Positions 1 to 8,004 of a DNA stretch of 20,269 bases are shown here, piece by piece. This DNA is from a virus. Made by a program: the position numbers and the translations under genes. Numbering within the stretch: position 1 is the stretch's first letter; each line of letters opens with the position of its first letter. The notes beneath the pieces were generated by a model. It saw only the letters and a program-made list of their open reading frames with translations. It did no database searches and was not told where the DNA came from. The DNA is taken from positions 1 through 20,269 of IMG/VR virus record IMGVR_UViG_3300025073_000187. One strand, 5' to 3'.

Positions 1-12
1 TAAAGATGTCAT
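1..12 (-). CDS. Start of a further tail/baseplate gene (partial)
   Basis: An ATG at base 12 follows immediately after the TAA of the upstream gene (13-15). A GGAG motif at 21-24, inside the last codons of that gene, lies 8 bases before it. Only four codons (M-T-S-L) are inside the window, so nothing can be said of function. The tight junction suggests translational coupling with the fibre-like gene before it and continuation of the tail operon beyond the window. Confidence 0.5.
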
Positions 13-810
13 TTAATAAACTCCATATAAACTAATTACAGTGTTTTCTAATAATTCTCTCCTTGCAGTATTACCAATAGTAACATACAATCTAACCCTA
101 GTAATTGCCGATGAACTTAAATATACACCACCATTTAATGACACTGACGCTATAGGAGATAAAAGGAAAAAAATACTATTAAATCCCATTGCCGTTTTGT
201 AAAGTTCAGAACTTCCAGAGTAATTTGGTATAATTGCAAATATTGATGTTGAATAACCTGTACTACCAGAAAAATAATTATTAATACTACCTATAGGAAT
301 ACCCCCAACAATATATTCACTTGCCATATATTCAGTAGTAGATGCACCAGAACCAGTTTGAATATATCGAACTCCTTTATAACTGTCACTTCCCGATACA
401 GAATTGAAATCACATGCTAACATAGTACTTGCACTTGTCACACTACCCGCAGCAGTACCCATTATTAATAAATGTGTATAATCTTGAGAAATACTATCAA
501 AATCTACCTGACCGGAACCTGTATGTTCTGCAAGTTTTACAATTCGATTACTAGATGATACAACATTAGTACTACCCGATATTGTTTGCGCGGCATATAA
601 AGTAAGCAATGTATCCATTTCTGAAAAATATGATGTTGACGAATTATCCATTTCGCTTATATCTGAAATTGCGGAACCAGCAAAACTATCAATTATCATC
701 ATATTACTATTAACTATTCCATCTAGGTTTGCTCGATACATTTCAAAACTCTGTTCTTTATCTACTTTATGATGATATAAATTTAAATTTAAATTTGTTG
801 AATTGCTCAT
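13..810 (-). CDS. Putative tail fibre / baseplate protein (265 aa)
   Basis: No family is recognised with certainty. The protein is rich in Ser, Gly and Thr and looks largely beta-stranded. It has no signal peptide or membrane segment, which fits an extracellular virion protein such as a receptor-binding or baseplate accessory subunit. It lies downstream of the distal tail, Tal-like and BppU-like genes, where Gram-positive siphophages usually encode fibres and receptor-binding proteins. The ATG at 810 follows the previous stop (819) by 8 bases, with only a weak AGGG-type binding site. The stop at 13 abuts the next ATG at 12. The structural role is inferred from position and composition only. 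Confidence 0.5.
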   Translation of the reverse strand: MSNSTNLNLNLYHHKVDKEQSFEMYRANLDGIVNSNMMIIDSFAGSAISDISEMDNSSTSYFSEMDTLLTLYAAQTISGSTNVVSSSNRIVKLAEHTGSGQVDFDSISQDYTHLLIMGTAAGSVTSASTMLACDFNSVSGSDSYKGVRYIQTGSGASTTEYMASEYIVGGIPIGSINNYFSGSTGYSTSIFAIIPNYSGSSELYKTAMGFNSIFFLLSPIASVSLNGGVYLSSSAITRVRLYVTIGNTARRELLENTVISLYGVY

Positions 811-818
811 TTTATTAT

Positions 819-1067
819 TTACCCTGTACTAGTGGTTATCGTTAAAGTTAATTCATTAACATTAATGTAATCAGGTAGTGTGATTCCGTCTAAAGCGTCC
901 GTTGCAGGAATTGTACTTGCAGACGTACTATTTAATCCAGATAAAATTGACCCTGAAATATCAGAAACCGATAAAGGATCATAAAATTCCAATAGACCCG
1001 TTCGAATTACATTACTTCCTGTAACAACATATAATGTTTTTTCTGTAATAGGATAATTATTTGGCAT
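819..1067 (-). CDS. Small baseplate-region protein (82 aa), unknown function
   Basis: A short protein with no recognised domain and no membrane segment. Its second half is rich in Ser and Thr (about residues 36-82) and ends in T-S-T-G. The ATG overlaps the preceding stop by one base (TAATG at 1065-1069), with a GGGAGA binding site in the end of the upstream gene, so it is almost certainly translated by coupling to the BppU-like protein. It could be a small baseplate linker or fibre adaptor. That is inferred from its place between the BppU-like gene and the fibre-like gene. Confidence 0.5.
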   Translation of the reverse strand: MPNNYPITEKTLYVVTGSNVIRTGLLEFYDPLSVSDISGSILSGLNSTSASTIPATDALDGITLPDYINVNELTLTITTSTG

Positions 1068-1414
1068 TATTCAATCTCCCTAATTAATGTAATAATTCCT
1101 TGCGCCGGAATAACCGTACTTCCATCAGAAAAAACAATTTTTGGTTGATAACTATATTTTCCCGCCAATCCATCTGTGTCTTCAGCGATAAATAAAATAG
1201 TAAAAATATTTGTTGCAGTTATACTTCCTGTTTTTGTTAATAACGCTGTACTCGAACCATATTCTGCCAATCTCAAGGTACAAGTTGCCCCAGTTAAATC
1301 AATTGCTGTTCCATTTTGATCAACAACAGTAAATTTAAGTTGATAAGTTGTTCCCGCAACAAATGAAACATCTCCAAGAGAGTTAATTGTGCTGTACGAT
1401 GTACTTAAAGCCAT
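1067..1414 (-). CDS. BppU N-terminal-like baseplate protein (115 aa)
   Basis: The sequence resembles the N-terminal Ig-like domain of BppU, the lactococcal phage baseplate upper protein that attaches receptor-binding modules to the tail tip. Visible features are an opening beta strand, the stretch G-T-T-Y-Q-L-K-F-T-V-V-D-Q-N-G (about residues 21-35), then D-L-T-G-A and a closing K-Y-S-Y-Q-P pattern near residues 87-92. This order (L-x-F-x-V-x-D-x-x-G-x-x-x-D-L-T-G-A) is typical of that fold. At 115 residues it is only this domain, with no C-terminal fibre part. A strong AAAGGAG site precedes the ATG. Downstream it overlaps the 82-residue gene by one base. Family call from sequence pattern; role from family. 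Confidence 0.6.
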   Translation of the reverse strand: MALSTSYSTINSLGDVSFVAGTTYQLKFTVVDQNGTAIDLTGATCTLRLAEYGSSTALLTKTGSITATNIFTILFIAEDTDGLAGKYSYQPKIVFSDGSTVIPAQGIITLIREIE

Positions 1415-1440
1415 ATTTATAACTCCTTTCTTTTATAAAA

Positions 1441-3564
1441 TTATGAACCTATTGAAACATACTCGATTATAAAATGATCTGTAGAAAAAATTGAATCGTA
1501 CATCGTAAATGATTGCAAATCGGATTCTTCTGCATATGTATAATCTTTTCTTTGCATTACCCCATTTATGTATACGCGTAGTGAATTTGCTAAATAAACC
1601 GACGATGCAGAAAAACTAGTTCCTGTACTTCCTGTCAAATCTTCAAGAGTAACAATATTACTTCCCGGCTCAAGCCCTGCTCCACCAATAAAAATACCAT
1701 TGCGAAACATGATTTGACCCCCTCCTGCCATATCGAGGGTTGCGTCAATTCCAATATTTCCATCTGCATCATATAATTTAGGATCGCGAATGGTTACACC
1801 GTCTTTATCTATTAAAATATTAGTAATACCCGTAGTAGAATTTATATTTTCAATCGATAAACTAGAACCAGCTAAAATTGTTCCAACCAAATTTGAACTT
1901 TTAGTTCCATAAACAATAATTCCATCAGGGGTAACAACTTTCCCAACAATTAATGATTTATTATTTTTCCAATCATTCCAATTAGAATAATTAAAATCTA
2001 CAGTAGATGTAGTTTGAATTGTATTTCCCATAAAATCTGAAAAAATAAAACTAGAATCATCTAATCTTTGTCGATTTGACAATGTTATTTTAAATTTTTC
2101 AGGATCATCATAAGTAAATTCATATTGTAATAATGTGGCAGTAATTGTATAACCTTTTCCTGTATCTACTGTAATTTGATCGCCTAATTCTAATTGATCA
2201 ATAAAATGAGAATAATCTTGTAGAGCAAGAAAATTTACAGAATTGATTGTAATTTGATAACGAGGAATAGATAGCTTTGCCAGTGTTTCTACAGCTTTAT
2301 CATATAATTTCTGTGTTTGCTCTTGAATTTCTGTTTCTGTCATAGAATCCGTTATAATGATAGTGTTATCAACAAATCCATTTTCAAAAATAAAATTATT
2401 TAATTCTAACCATTGAGCATTAGTAAAATTGTCGGTATTCGAAAAAGCCAATAAATCATTTACTGTTTCCATTCCTTGAGTTACCGATGAAATATCATCA
2501 ACTATTTCATCTACTATAATTGTTTGATCATTAACATAAGTCGTATCAGTTAATATTTGATTATCAATATCGGTTGTATCTAAACCTTGTTGTAATCTAG
2601 CCGCACGTACTGCTTGATCGGCACTTAGTTGAGCCTCATATTCTGCCAATAAAGCCTGTTCAATAAGCCAATTGGTTTGTAATTCGCCTAATTCAACCGC
2701 AGAAGCACTATAAGAATCAGCGTAACTATCAAACTTTGTTTCCCACGCGTCTATAGCAGTTATTAAACTTTGGCTCATCCAACTTGTAGTTTTATAATAA
2801 TCAAAATTATAAATTGTATTTGTACCCAAAGGATTCACGCTTCTAATAGTTAAATCTCCACCTCCGTTAGGATACAAACAAGTTGCAATTTCATCAGTAA
2901 TTTCATTATAATTTGTATTTAGAATTAGATTATCAAACGATAAAAATATATCTGTTTCATTTCCACTTCCACTAGATGAAACAATAGAAATAGTTCTATT
3001 CAAATAATCAAAATCAAAGATACAGCCATAAGATTTAGATGCTTCCTCATTTAATAATTGATATACGTTTGAATTAGACACATCAAACGTTCTATAAATA
3101 CTATTTAAACTTGATTCTACAGTTCCAATTTCCCAATTGGGAACCAAATTTATCACGTGTCCCATTAGCGAATCAGGATCAGTAGGGCTTCCAGAATTAT
3201 AAAGTAAATAAGTTCCAGAAAAAGCATTTATTTTTTTATAAACTAATTCCCCATCTAACGATACACAATCAACATCTTTAATATAAATACTTCCATTACT
3301 ATTTTCAGATACATCCGAAATTAAAAAATATCCCAAATCCCCTAACAAAACAATTCTTTTTCCAGCAATATAATCATATGCGTCTAAATCAACACCATCT
3401 ATTTCTTCTGGAAACTTAAAAGATAATTCAGATAATGCATTCCATTTAAATTTCAATTCGACTTCATATGCCGATTCTAAAGAATAAATTTGATCCAAAT
3501 TAGGATTGCATAAAGTCATAGATGGACGTTCCTGCTTGCTAAAATAATCAAAATTTTGTTGCAT
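1441..3564 (-). CDS. Tal-like tail tip / tail-associated protein (707 aa)
   Basis: Its position directly after the distal tail protein, its length, and an N-terminal half with beta-rich baseplate-hub character suggest the tail tip (Tal) protein that closes the tube and holds downstream fibres. A Glu/Asp/Ala-rich helical stretch around residues 280-370 may form a coiled coil. The C terminus (about residues 640-707) has a V-Y-I-N-G-V-M-Q-R-K-D-Y module seen at the ends of several phage tail proteins. No lysin or protease motif is evident. The frame opens with TTG at 3576, but I choose the ATG at 3564: GGAG at 3571-3574 is 6 bases upstream, and the start then follows the Dit stop (3566) by one base. 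The binding site lies in the last codons of Dit, so the two are coupled. Confidence 0.65.
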   Translation of the reverse strand: MQQNFDYFSKQERPSMTLCNPNLDQIYSLESAYEVELKFKWNALSELSFKFPEEIDGVDLDAYDYIAGKRIVLLGDLGYFLISDVSENSNGSIYIKDVDCVSLDGELVYKKINAFSGTYLLYNSGSPTDPDSLMGHVINLVPNWEIGTVESSLNSIYRTFDVSNSNVYQLLNEEASKSYGCIFDFDYLNRTISIVSSSGSGNETDIFLSFDNLILNTNYNEITDEIATCLYPNGGGDLTIRSVNPLGTNTIYNFDYYKTTSWMSQSLITAIDAWETKFDSYADSYSASAVELGELQTNWLIEQALLAEYEAQLSADQAVRAARLQQGLDTTDIDNQILTDTTYVNDQTIIVDEIVDDISSVTQGMETVNDLLAFSNTDNFTNAQWLELNNFIFENGFVDNTIIITDSMTETEIQEQTQKLYDKAVETLAKLSIPRYQITINSVNFLALQDYSHFIDQLELGDQITVDTGKGYTITATLLQYEFTYDDPEKFKITLSNRQRLDDSSFIFSDFMGNTIQTTSTVDFNYSNWNDWKNNKSLIVGKVVTPDGIIVYGTKSSNLVGTILAGSSLSIENINSTTGITNILIDKDGVTIRDPKLYDADGNIGIDATLDMAGGGQIMFRNGIFIGGAGLEPGSNIVTLEDLTGSTGTSFSASSVYLANSLRVYINGVMQRKDYTYAEESDLQSFTMYDSIFSTDHFIIEYVSIGS

Positions 3565-3565
3565 A

Positions 3566-4357
3566 TTACGCTCCAATTTGTCTTAAGAATTGATATGTTA
3601 AAGACAATGTAGAAACACTTGAGCCACTAACCGCAAGCACGTTTACGCCGGGAACAAATCTTAAAAAATTCTTATTAAATTTGCTTAATATTGGAGAACC
3701 AGTAGAACTTGTAATAATTCCTAAATCATTATTTACATTAACAATTTCAGACCCCAACAATCCAGTAAATGAAAAAATTCTATCATCGTCATTAGCATTC
3801 GTCATAGATAAGTTTCCACCACTCGTTCCCATTGTAAAATTTAATGTTGGATATAAATACCCATTATCACAATGACTATTATTTTGAAAAGTGATAGATG
3901 TTGGTAAAGGATTTGTATATGTAATTGTTTTTGATCGAGTATAAGCAAATTGAGAATCTAACTTACATGTTCCTGATACTCCATATACAACATTGCCAAT
4001 TCTTCGAACTACAGGATCAGTAAATATGCATTGCATATAATATTCATCCATATCGTCTTGCATAATAGCAAAGTTTCTATAACTTGATTTATTAAATAAC
4101 CAATTTAAAATAAAACTCAACATAGAAGCAGTAATTTCATTTTCCGAAAAGAAAGCTACAGGAAATTCTAATCTGGAAGTATATTGTATTCCATAAAAAT
4201 AAGGTTTTGGCTTTTTGTAAATAAAAGTCTCTAAAATTTCAGTATTGCCACTAGCCTTATTGCTACTCATTCCTCCTGCTTCTATACTCGCTATTTGTAA
4301 ACCATAAGTATCTGAATCGATACTATCATAAACAAAAGATTTAGCGTGAAATGCCAT
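3566..4357 (-). CDS. Distal tail protein (Dit, Siphotail family)
   Basis: Dit forms the hexameric ring that joins the tail tube to the tail tip and baseplate. The 263-residue length is usual for the family. The N-terminal half contains the run F-I-Y-K-K-P-K-P-Y-F-Y-G-I-Q (about residues 45-58) followed by R-L-E-F-P-V, a pattern typical of Siphotail proteins. The C-terminal half is beta-rich (galectin-like in known Dits). It follows the tape measure gene and precedes the Tal-like gene, the standard order. AAGGAG lies 9 bases before the ATG. A 13-bp hairpin ends just upstream of this site, so part of the transcription from the tape measure gene may stop before this gene. Confidence 0.75.
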   Translation of the reverse strand: MAFHAKSFVYDSIDSDTYGLQIASIEAGGMSSNKASGNTEILETFIYKKPKPYFYGIQYTSRLEFPVAFFSENEITASMLSFILNWLFNKSSYRNFAIMQDDMDEYYMQCIFTDPVVRRIGNVVYGVSGTCKLDSQFAYTRSKTITYTNPLPTSITFQNNSHCDNGYLYPTLNFTMGTSGGNLSMTNANDDDRIFSFTGLLGSEIVNVNNDLGIITSSTGSPILSKFNKNFLRFVPGVNVLAVSGSSVSTLSLTYQFLRQIGA

Positions 4358-4371
4358 AATAATTTCTCCTT

Positions 4372-4406
4372 AAAAGGGAAGATGCAATTTATACATCTTC
4401 CCTTTT
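4372..4406 (-). terminator. Hairpin terminator between tape measure and Dit genes
   Basis: A perfect 13-bp inverted repeat (4372-4384 with 4394-4406) and a 9-base loop. Read on the minus strand the stem AAAAGGGAAGATG is followed by TTTT and then at once by the Dit ribosome binding site. Read on the plus strand it is followed by a longer T-rich run. It can terminate in both directions. On the minus strand the short U tract suggests partial termination or mRNA end protection. Confidence 0.75.
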
Positions 4407-4434
4407 TTATTTTATTTTATATCTATATTTATGT

Positions 4435-7400
4435 TTATGTTTGAAATAGTTGCGCTCCTCGTGTATAACCACGTTTTGTTAAACTATTGTTTAATTGTTT
4501 GATAACCTCATTAGCCACGACTCTAACATCACCTAGAACATTTTCATCTAAATTGCCTTCAACATTAATTAAATTTTGAATTACAATATCTCCAACGGAA
4601 CTTATGTTTCCCCCGATTATATTTGTAGTTAAAGAATTTAATAACGAAGACAATCTATCTCCTCGTAAGAATGTATCGGCTCTAAACCCACCCGTAACCA
4701 TTTCTGGTGAGAAACCATATTTTCTACCACCAGTAACCATTTCAGGAGAACTAGGATCATACCTAAATCCACCAGTAACCATCTCTGGCGAAAAGCCTTG
4801 ACCTTTTCTACCACCAGTAACCATTTCAGGAGAATCTATAGGATCGGCTCTAAACCCACCTGTAACCATCTCAGGAGTAAAACCCTCTCGTCCATTACCT
4901 CTAAACCCACCAGTTACCATTTCAGGAGTAAAACTTTCTCCTTCTGCCCTAAATCCACCAGTAACCATCTCAGGAGTAAAACCACGATTGGCTTTTCCAA
5001 AAGTCCCATTATCATTACCACTATCACCAGGAACATATGGTTTGCCACTACTGAAATCGCTTTTTCCAAGAATAACATCTAAAAGATTGTTATACTCTTC
5101 CAATGCTCTTACAGCCTCATTCCACGCACGAACAATATCTTCTTCAATGCCGGAACCATAAACTTCATTCCATGCTACCAATTCTTCATATAAATCTGGC
5201 CCCATTTGCGCCATTCGTTCTAATGCGGCTTGACCAATCAAGCCAGATTTACTTAAAAATTCATCGATTGCATCAATAGTGTCTTGCAAAACATCATATT
5301 CTTGATCTAATAAGTCAAATTGGGTTTGTAATAAGGTCTTTTGGTTTTCGATATATTGTTTATATAATTCATATTCTTCGTCAAGACGATTTTCCGTTAA
5401 TTCTATTTCGTGTTCTCTTTGAGTTTCATCTAAATCAGAAAGTTCTTCTTCTAGTTCTTCCCGTAATTCCAATTGACGCTTTTTTGATTCCGCTGAATCG
5501 TCTAATGCTAGTATAGCCAATTCTTTTTGAAGTTTTTGAATAGATTTATTTTTATCTGCAATTTCTTCTTGATAATCTAATTCATCTTCTTGTGTTTGAA
5601 GAATTTCTTTTCGAGCATCGATTATCTTTTCATAATCTTCTAACTGTTTATCTAAAGCGTCTTGCTGTTGCTTTAGTATTTCTTGTTCTTGACGGAGAGC
5701 ATCTTGCTTTTCACGAATCAATTCTTTTTCAGCTTCTTTTTCTTGCCGAATAAGATTAATAATCATCTGGTAGAGGTTTGCGCCGGAATATGTAGGTTCT
5801 TCTTTGGCTTTTTCAGCCCCACCTCCACCACCGCCACCTCCACCACCGCCACTTTTAGGCGGCTCAGAAGGTGTACCTTGATGCGCATTTGCCCAATCAT
5901 AACCCATTGAACCATATGCAATGCCTTCATCGTCTACTGTTACATGAAAACGAATATAATAATCACCAGCCGCCGCCAATGCCGCTAATCTAACTCTATC
6001 TAAAACAGCAATGGCTTCCTCACCCGCGCCTGACATAGCCAATGTAACGAATTCGGTCATGCCTTGAACAACGGCAGAAGTATTTGCATCAATAAGGCCC
6101 CAGGCTGTTCCAATATCGTCCATCATTTTAAAAGCCGCTTGCTGTATTGCTAAAGCTTGAGCGGGGTGAAGACGACTTAAATCCATTTGCATAACACGTT
6201 GTAGCATCATTCCATAAATAATGCGTCGTGTTGCTAATTCATGTTCAGCGGCAAGTGCATCAACCGCCCTAGAGGTATTGTTAAATTCTTCTTTTAATTT
6301 AATTAACTCAGCCCTTTGTTCATCAGAAAAAGGCTGTGCTTCAACCCTCATAATTTGTACTCTTAATTCCGCTAATTTATCAACAAGTTCATTATGACTT
6401 TCTATATAACTATCACGAGCATCGGTCATACTTGTATCTAAAGAAGCCGCAAGATCACTAAAAAGACCAGCAATTTCATTGCGCGCATCTTCGGTAGCAG
6501 GAATTAAATCATTTTTAATCATCTCGACCCATGCACCAACAAGGTCTGCTTGTATATACAATTCAGCACTATAAGGATTAGCTTCAGAAACACCTCTAGC
6601 TTGCAAAGCAACTAAATCTGCTTGTGCTTGAATATACGCCCTTACTGCTTCTTCGTTTAGTACTAATTGATCTCCTTCAAGTACAAGAAAATCAGTATAA
6701 TCCTTATTGACAGCAGATAATGCCGCAATGTCATCAGCAGATAATTGTTGTCCACTTTGCGATTTGCTTAATAAATCTAAATAAACTTTTAATTCAGTAT
6801 TTAAATTTGTAATTATTGTAGATAAATCGCCAAACCCCCCCGCAATTTGAGGGGCAATAGTTAATGGTTTTGGAAGATTAACGTTACCGCCAACATCTTT
6901 CCAATCATCAACCTCTGATTTCATTGCTCCCCTTCTACTTACACCAACATCTTGCCAGCCAACAGAAATATCAGCTAATACATTAACATAATGTTCATAT
7001 TCAATTATAAGAGACTTAGCAGCAGAAATTTCATTATTTAAAGTCTCATATTCTTTACCCATTAATCCGGTAATATCTTTATGAGTCTCTAAATATTTAC
7101 CTAGTTGAGTTAATTGTTCTTCGGGAGTGCCATATAAATCAACTCTTTGCCACGCGGGGCCAGCCCCACTCATCGTTTTTGCTTCTAGGAATTTTTTTTG
7201 TTCTTCATAGGCGCGTCTATTCTTATTAATGAACTCTATTTCTTCAAATTTTGCTTTTTCTTTAAGCCATTCGATATTTTCATCAATCGCTTGACTATTC
7301 CTATCAATTGCGTCTGAATATAGTGTAATGCCCTCAGTTAACCCACCATATTTAGTATTTACAATTGTTTGTATATCAAGCAATCTAATTAAATCATCTG

Positions 7401-8004
7401 AATTTTTATTTTGTTTGTTTGCTAATGCTTCATATTCTTTGGCTAAACTAGAAAGTTCGTTTTTATTATCGTCTGTTTGACGTTTTAGTTTTTCAAAATT
7501 AGTATAGGTTTCAACCGCTGAAGTATTCAATCTATTAAATAAAGCGATTAAACCAACAATAGCTAGACCTAAAGTCATTCCTCCTAAAGAAATAGACAAC
7601 GCATTTACTGCCGTACTAGTCATAGTGACAGTACCAGTTAAGCTAATAAACGCGGTAATTAATGTATATATTGTACTAGTTAATCCAGGTATAACCAAAG
7701 CAAGTTTAGTTATCATGAAAGTAGCTAAAGCTACTAATGCTATATTAAGAACCCCCAAATTATCTGCAACTTCTAATAACACAATACCAAACTCAAGAAA
7801 TTTTTTTACCAATTCTTCAGTAATGGTATCTTGAACTACTTTTTCCCAAGTCGCAGTAAATTTATTAGTGGTTGCCTCTAGACCTTCCATATATATACCG
7901 AATCTTTGGGCGGCAAGTCCAGAGGATTCAGTTTGAATTTTTTGTGCTTCTAATACTTGGTTGTAATTCTCCATAAGTGCGATGAAATTTTCACGTTGCC
8001 GAAC
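4435..8004 (-). CDS. Tape measure protein, exon 4 (C-terminal 1189 aa)
   Basis: This exon carries protein residues about 523-1711. It opens with V-R-Q-R-E-N-F, conserved in phage tape measure proteins. Two or three hydrophobic segments follow (about residues 600-680), then long helical parts. A run of 11 glycines lies near residue 1240, then a very Glu/Lys/Gln-rich coiled coil (about 1265-1440), then seven PEMVTGG repeats (about 1528-1630) and a final 80-residue helical tail. No lysozyme or peptidase motif was seen. The first ATG inside the exon is at 7974, and a gene caller would start there, but ten in-frame conserved codons upstream show the true coding begins at 8004. The TAA at 4435 is followed by the Dit terminator. 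Confidence 0.82.
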   Translation of the reverse strand, partial: VRQRENFIALMENYNQVLEAQKIQTESSGLAAQRFGIYMEGLEATTNKFTATWEKVVQDTITEELVKKFLEFGIVLLEVADNLGVLNIALVALATFMITKLALVIPGLTSTIYTLITAFISLTGTVTMTSTAVNALSISLGGMTLGLAIVGLIALFNRLNTSAVETYTNFEKLKRQTDDNKNELSSLAKEYEALANKQNKNSDDLIRLLDIQTIVNTKYGGLTEGITLYSDAIDRNSQAIDENIEWLKEKAKFEEIEFINKNRRAYEEQKKFLEAKTMSGAGPAWQRVDLYGTPEEQLTQLGKYLETHKDITGLMGKEYETLNNEISAAKSLIIEYEHYVNVLADISVGWQDVGVSRRGAMKSEVDDWKDVGGNVNLPKPLTIAPQIAGGFGDLSTIITNLNTELKVYLDLLSKSQSGQQLSADDIAALSAVNKDYTDFLVLEGDQLVLNEEAVRAYIQAQADLVALQARGVSEANPYSAELYIQADLVGAWVEMIKNDLIPATEDARNEIAGLFSDLAASLDTSMTDARDSYIESHNELVDKLAELRVQIMRVEAQPFSDEQRAELIKLKEEFNNTSRAVDALAAEHELATRRIIYGMMLQRVMQMDLSRLHPAQALAIQQAAFKMMDDIGTAWGLIDANTSAVVQGMTEFVTLAMSGAGEEAIAVLDRVRLAALAAAGDYYIRFHVTVDDEGIAYGSMGYDWANAHQGTPSEPPKSGGGGGGGGGGGAEKAKEEPTYSGANLYQMIINLIRQEKEAEKELIREKQDALRQEQEILKQQQDALDKQLEDYEKIIDARKEILQTQEDELDYQEEIADKNKSIQKLQKELAILALDDSAESKKRQLELREELEEELSDLDETQREHEIELTENRLDEEYELYKQYIENQKTLLQTQFDLLDQEYDVLQDTIDAIDEFLSKSGLIGQAALERMAQMGPDLYEELVAWNEVYGSGIEEDIVRAWNEAVRALEEYNNLLDVILGKSDFSSGKPYVPGDSGNDNGTFGKANRGFTPEMVTGGFRAEGESFTPEMVTGGFRGNGREGFTPEMVTGGFRADPIDSPEMVTGGRKGQGFSPEMVTGGFRYDPSSPEMVTGGRKYGFSPEMVTGGFRADTFLRGDRLSSLLNSLTTNIIGGNISSVGDIVIQNLINVEGNLDENVLGDVRVVANEVIKQLNNSLTKRGYTRGAQLFQT
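4680..4984 (-). repeat. Seven-copy PEMVTGG-coding repeat in tape measure gene
   Basis: Seven copies of a unit encoding (G-F)-(T/S)-P-E-M-V-T-G-G-(F-R or R-K), spaced by 36-51 bases with variable linkers such as A-D-P-I-D, Y-D-P-S and G-N-G-R-E. The core P-E-M-V-T-G-G is unchanged in all seven while codons vary (ACCATTTC/ACCATCTC, TCAGG/TCTGG), so the peptide seems to be under selection rather than freshly duplicated. Two short frames on the plus strand here arise only from the repeat. Confidence 0.9.
5818..5850 (-). repeat. Eleven-glycine tract in tape measure gene
   Basis: GGN codons encode eleven consecutive glycines between P-P-K-S and A-E-K-A-K. It looks like a flexible linker separating the globular/hydrophobic centre of the tape measure protein from its charged coiled-coil region. 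Third-base variation (GGT, GGA, GGC, GGG) argues against a simple slippage product. Confidence 0.85.

Noticed and set aside
4680-4984. CRISPR-like repeat array
   Set aside because: The repeat is in frame, varies at third codon positions, has unequal spacing with coding linkers, and lies in the tape measure coding sequence.
4604-5082. Plus-strand reading frames of 65 and 94 codons
   Set aside because: They are antisense shadows of the PEMVTGG repeats, with no binding sites and no plausible product.
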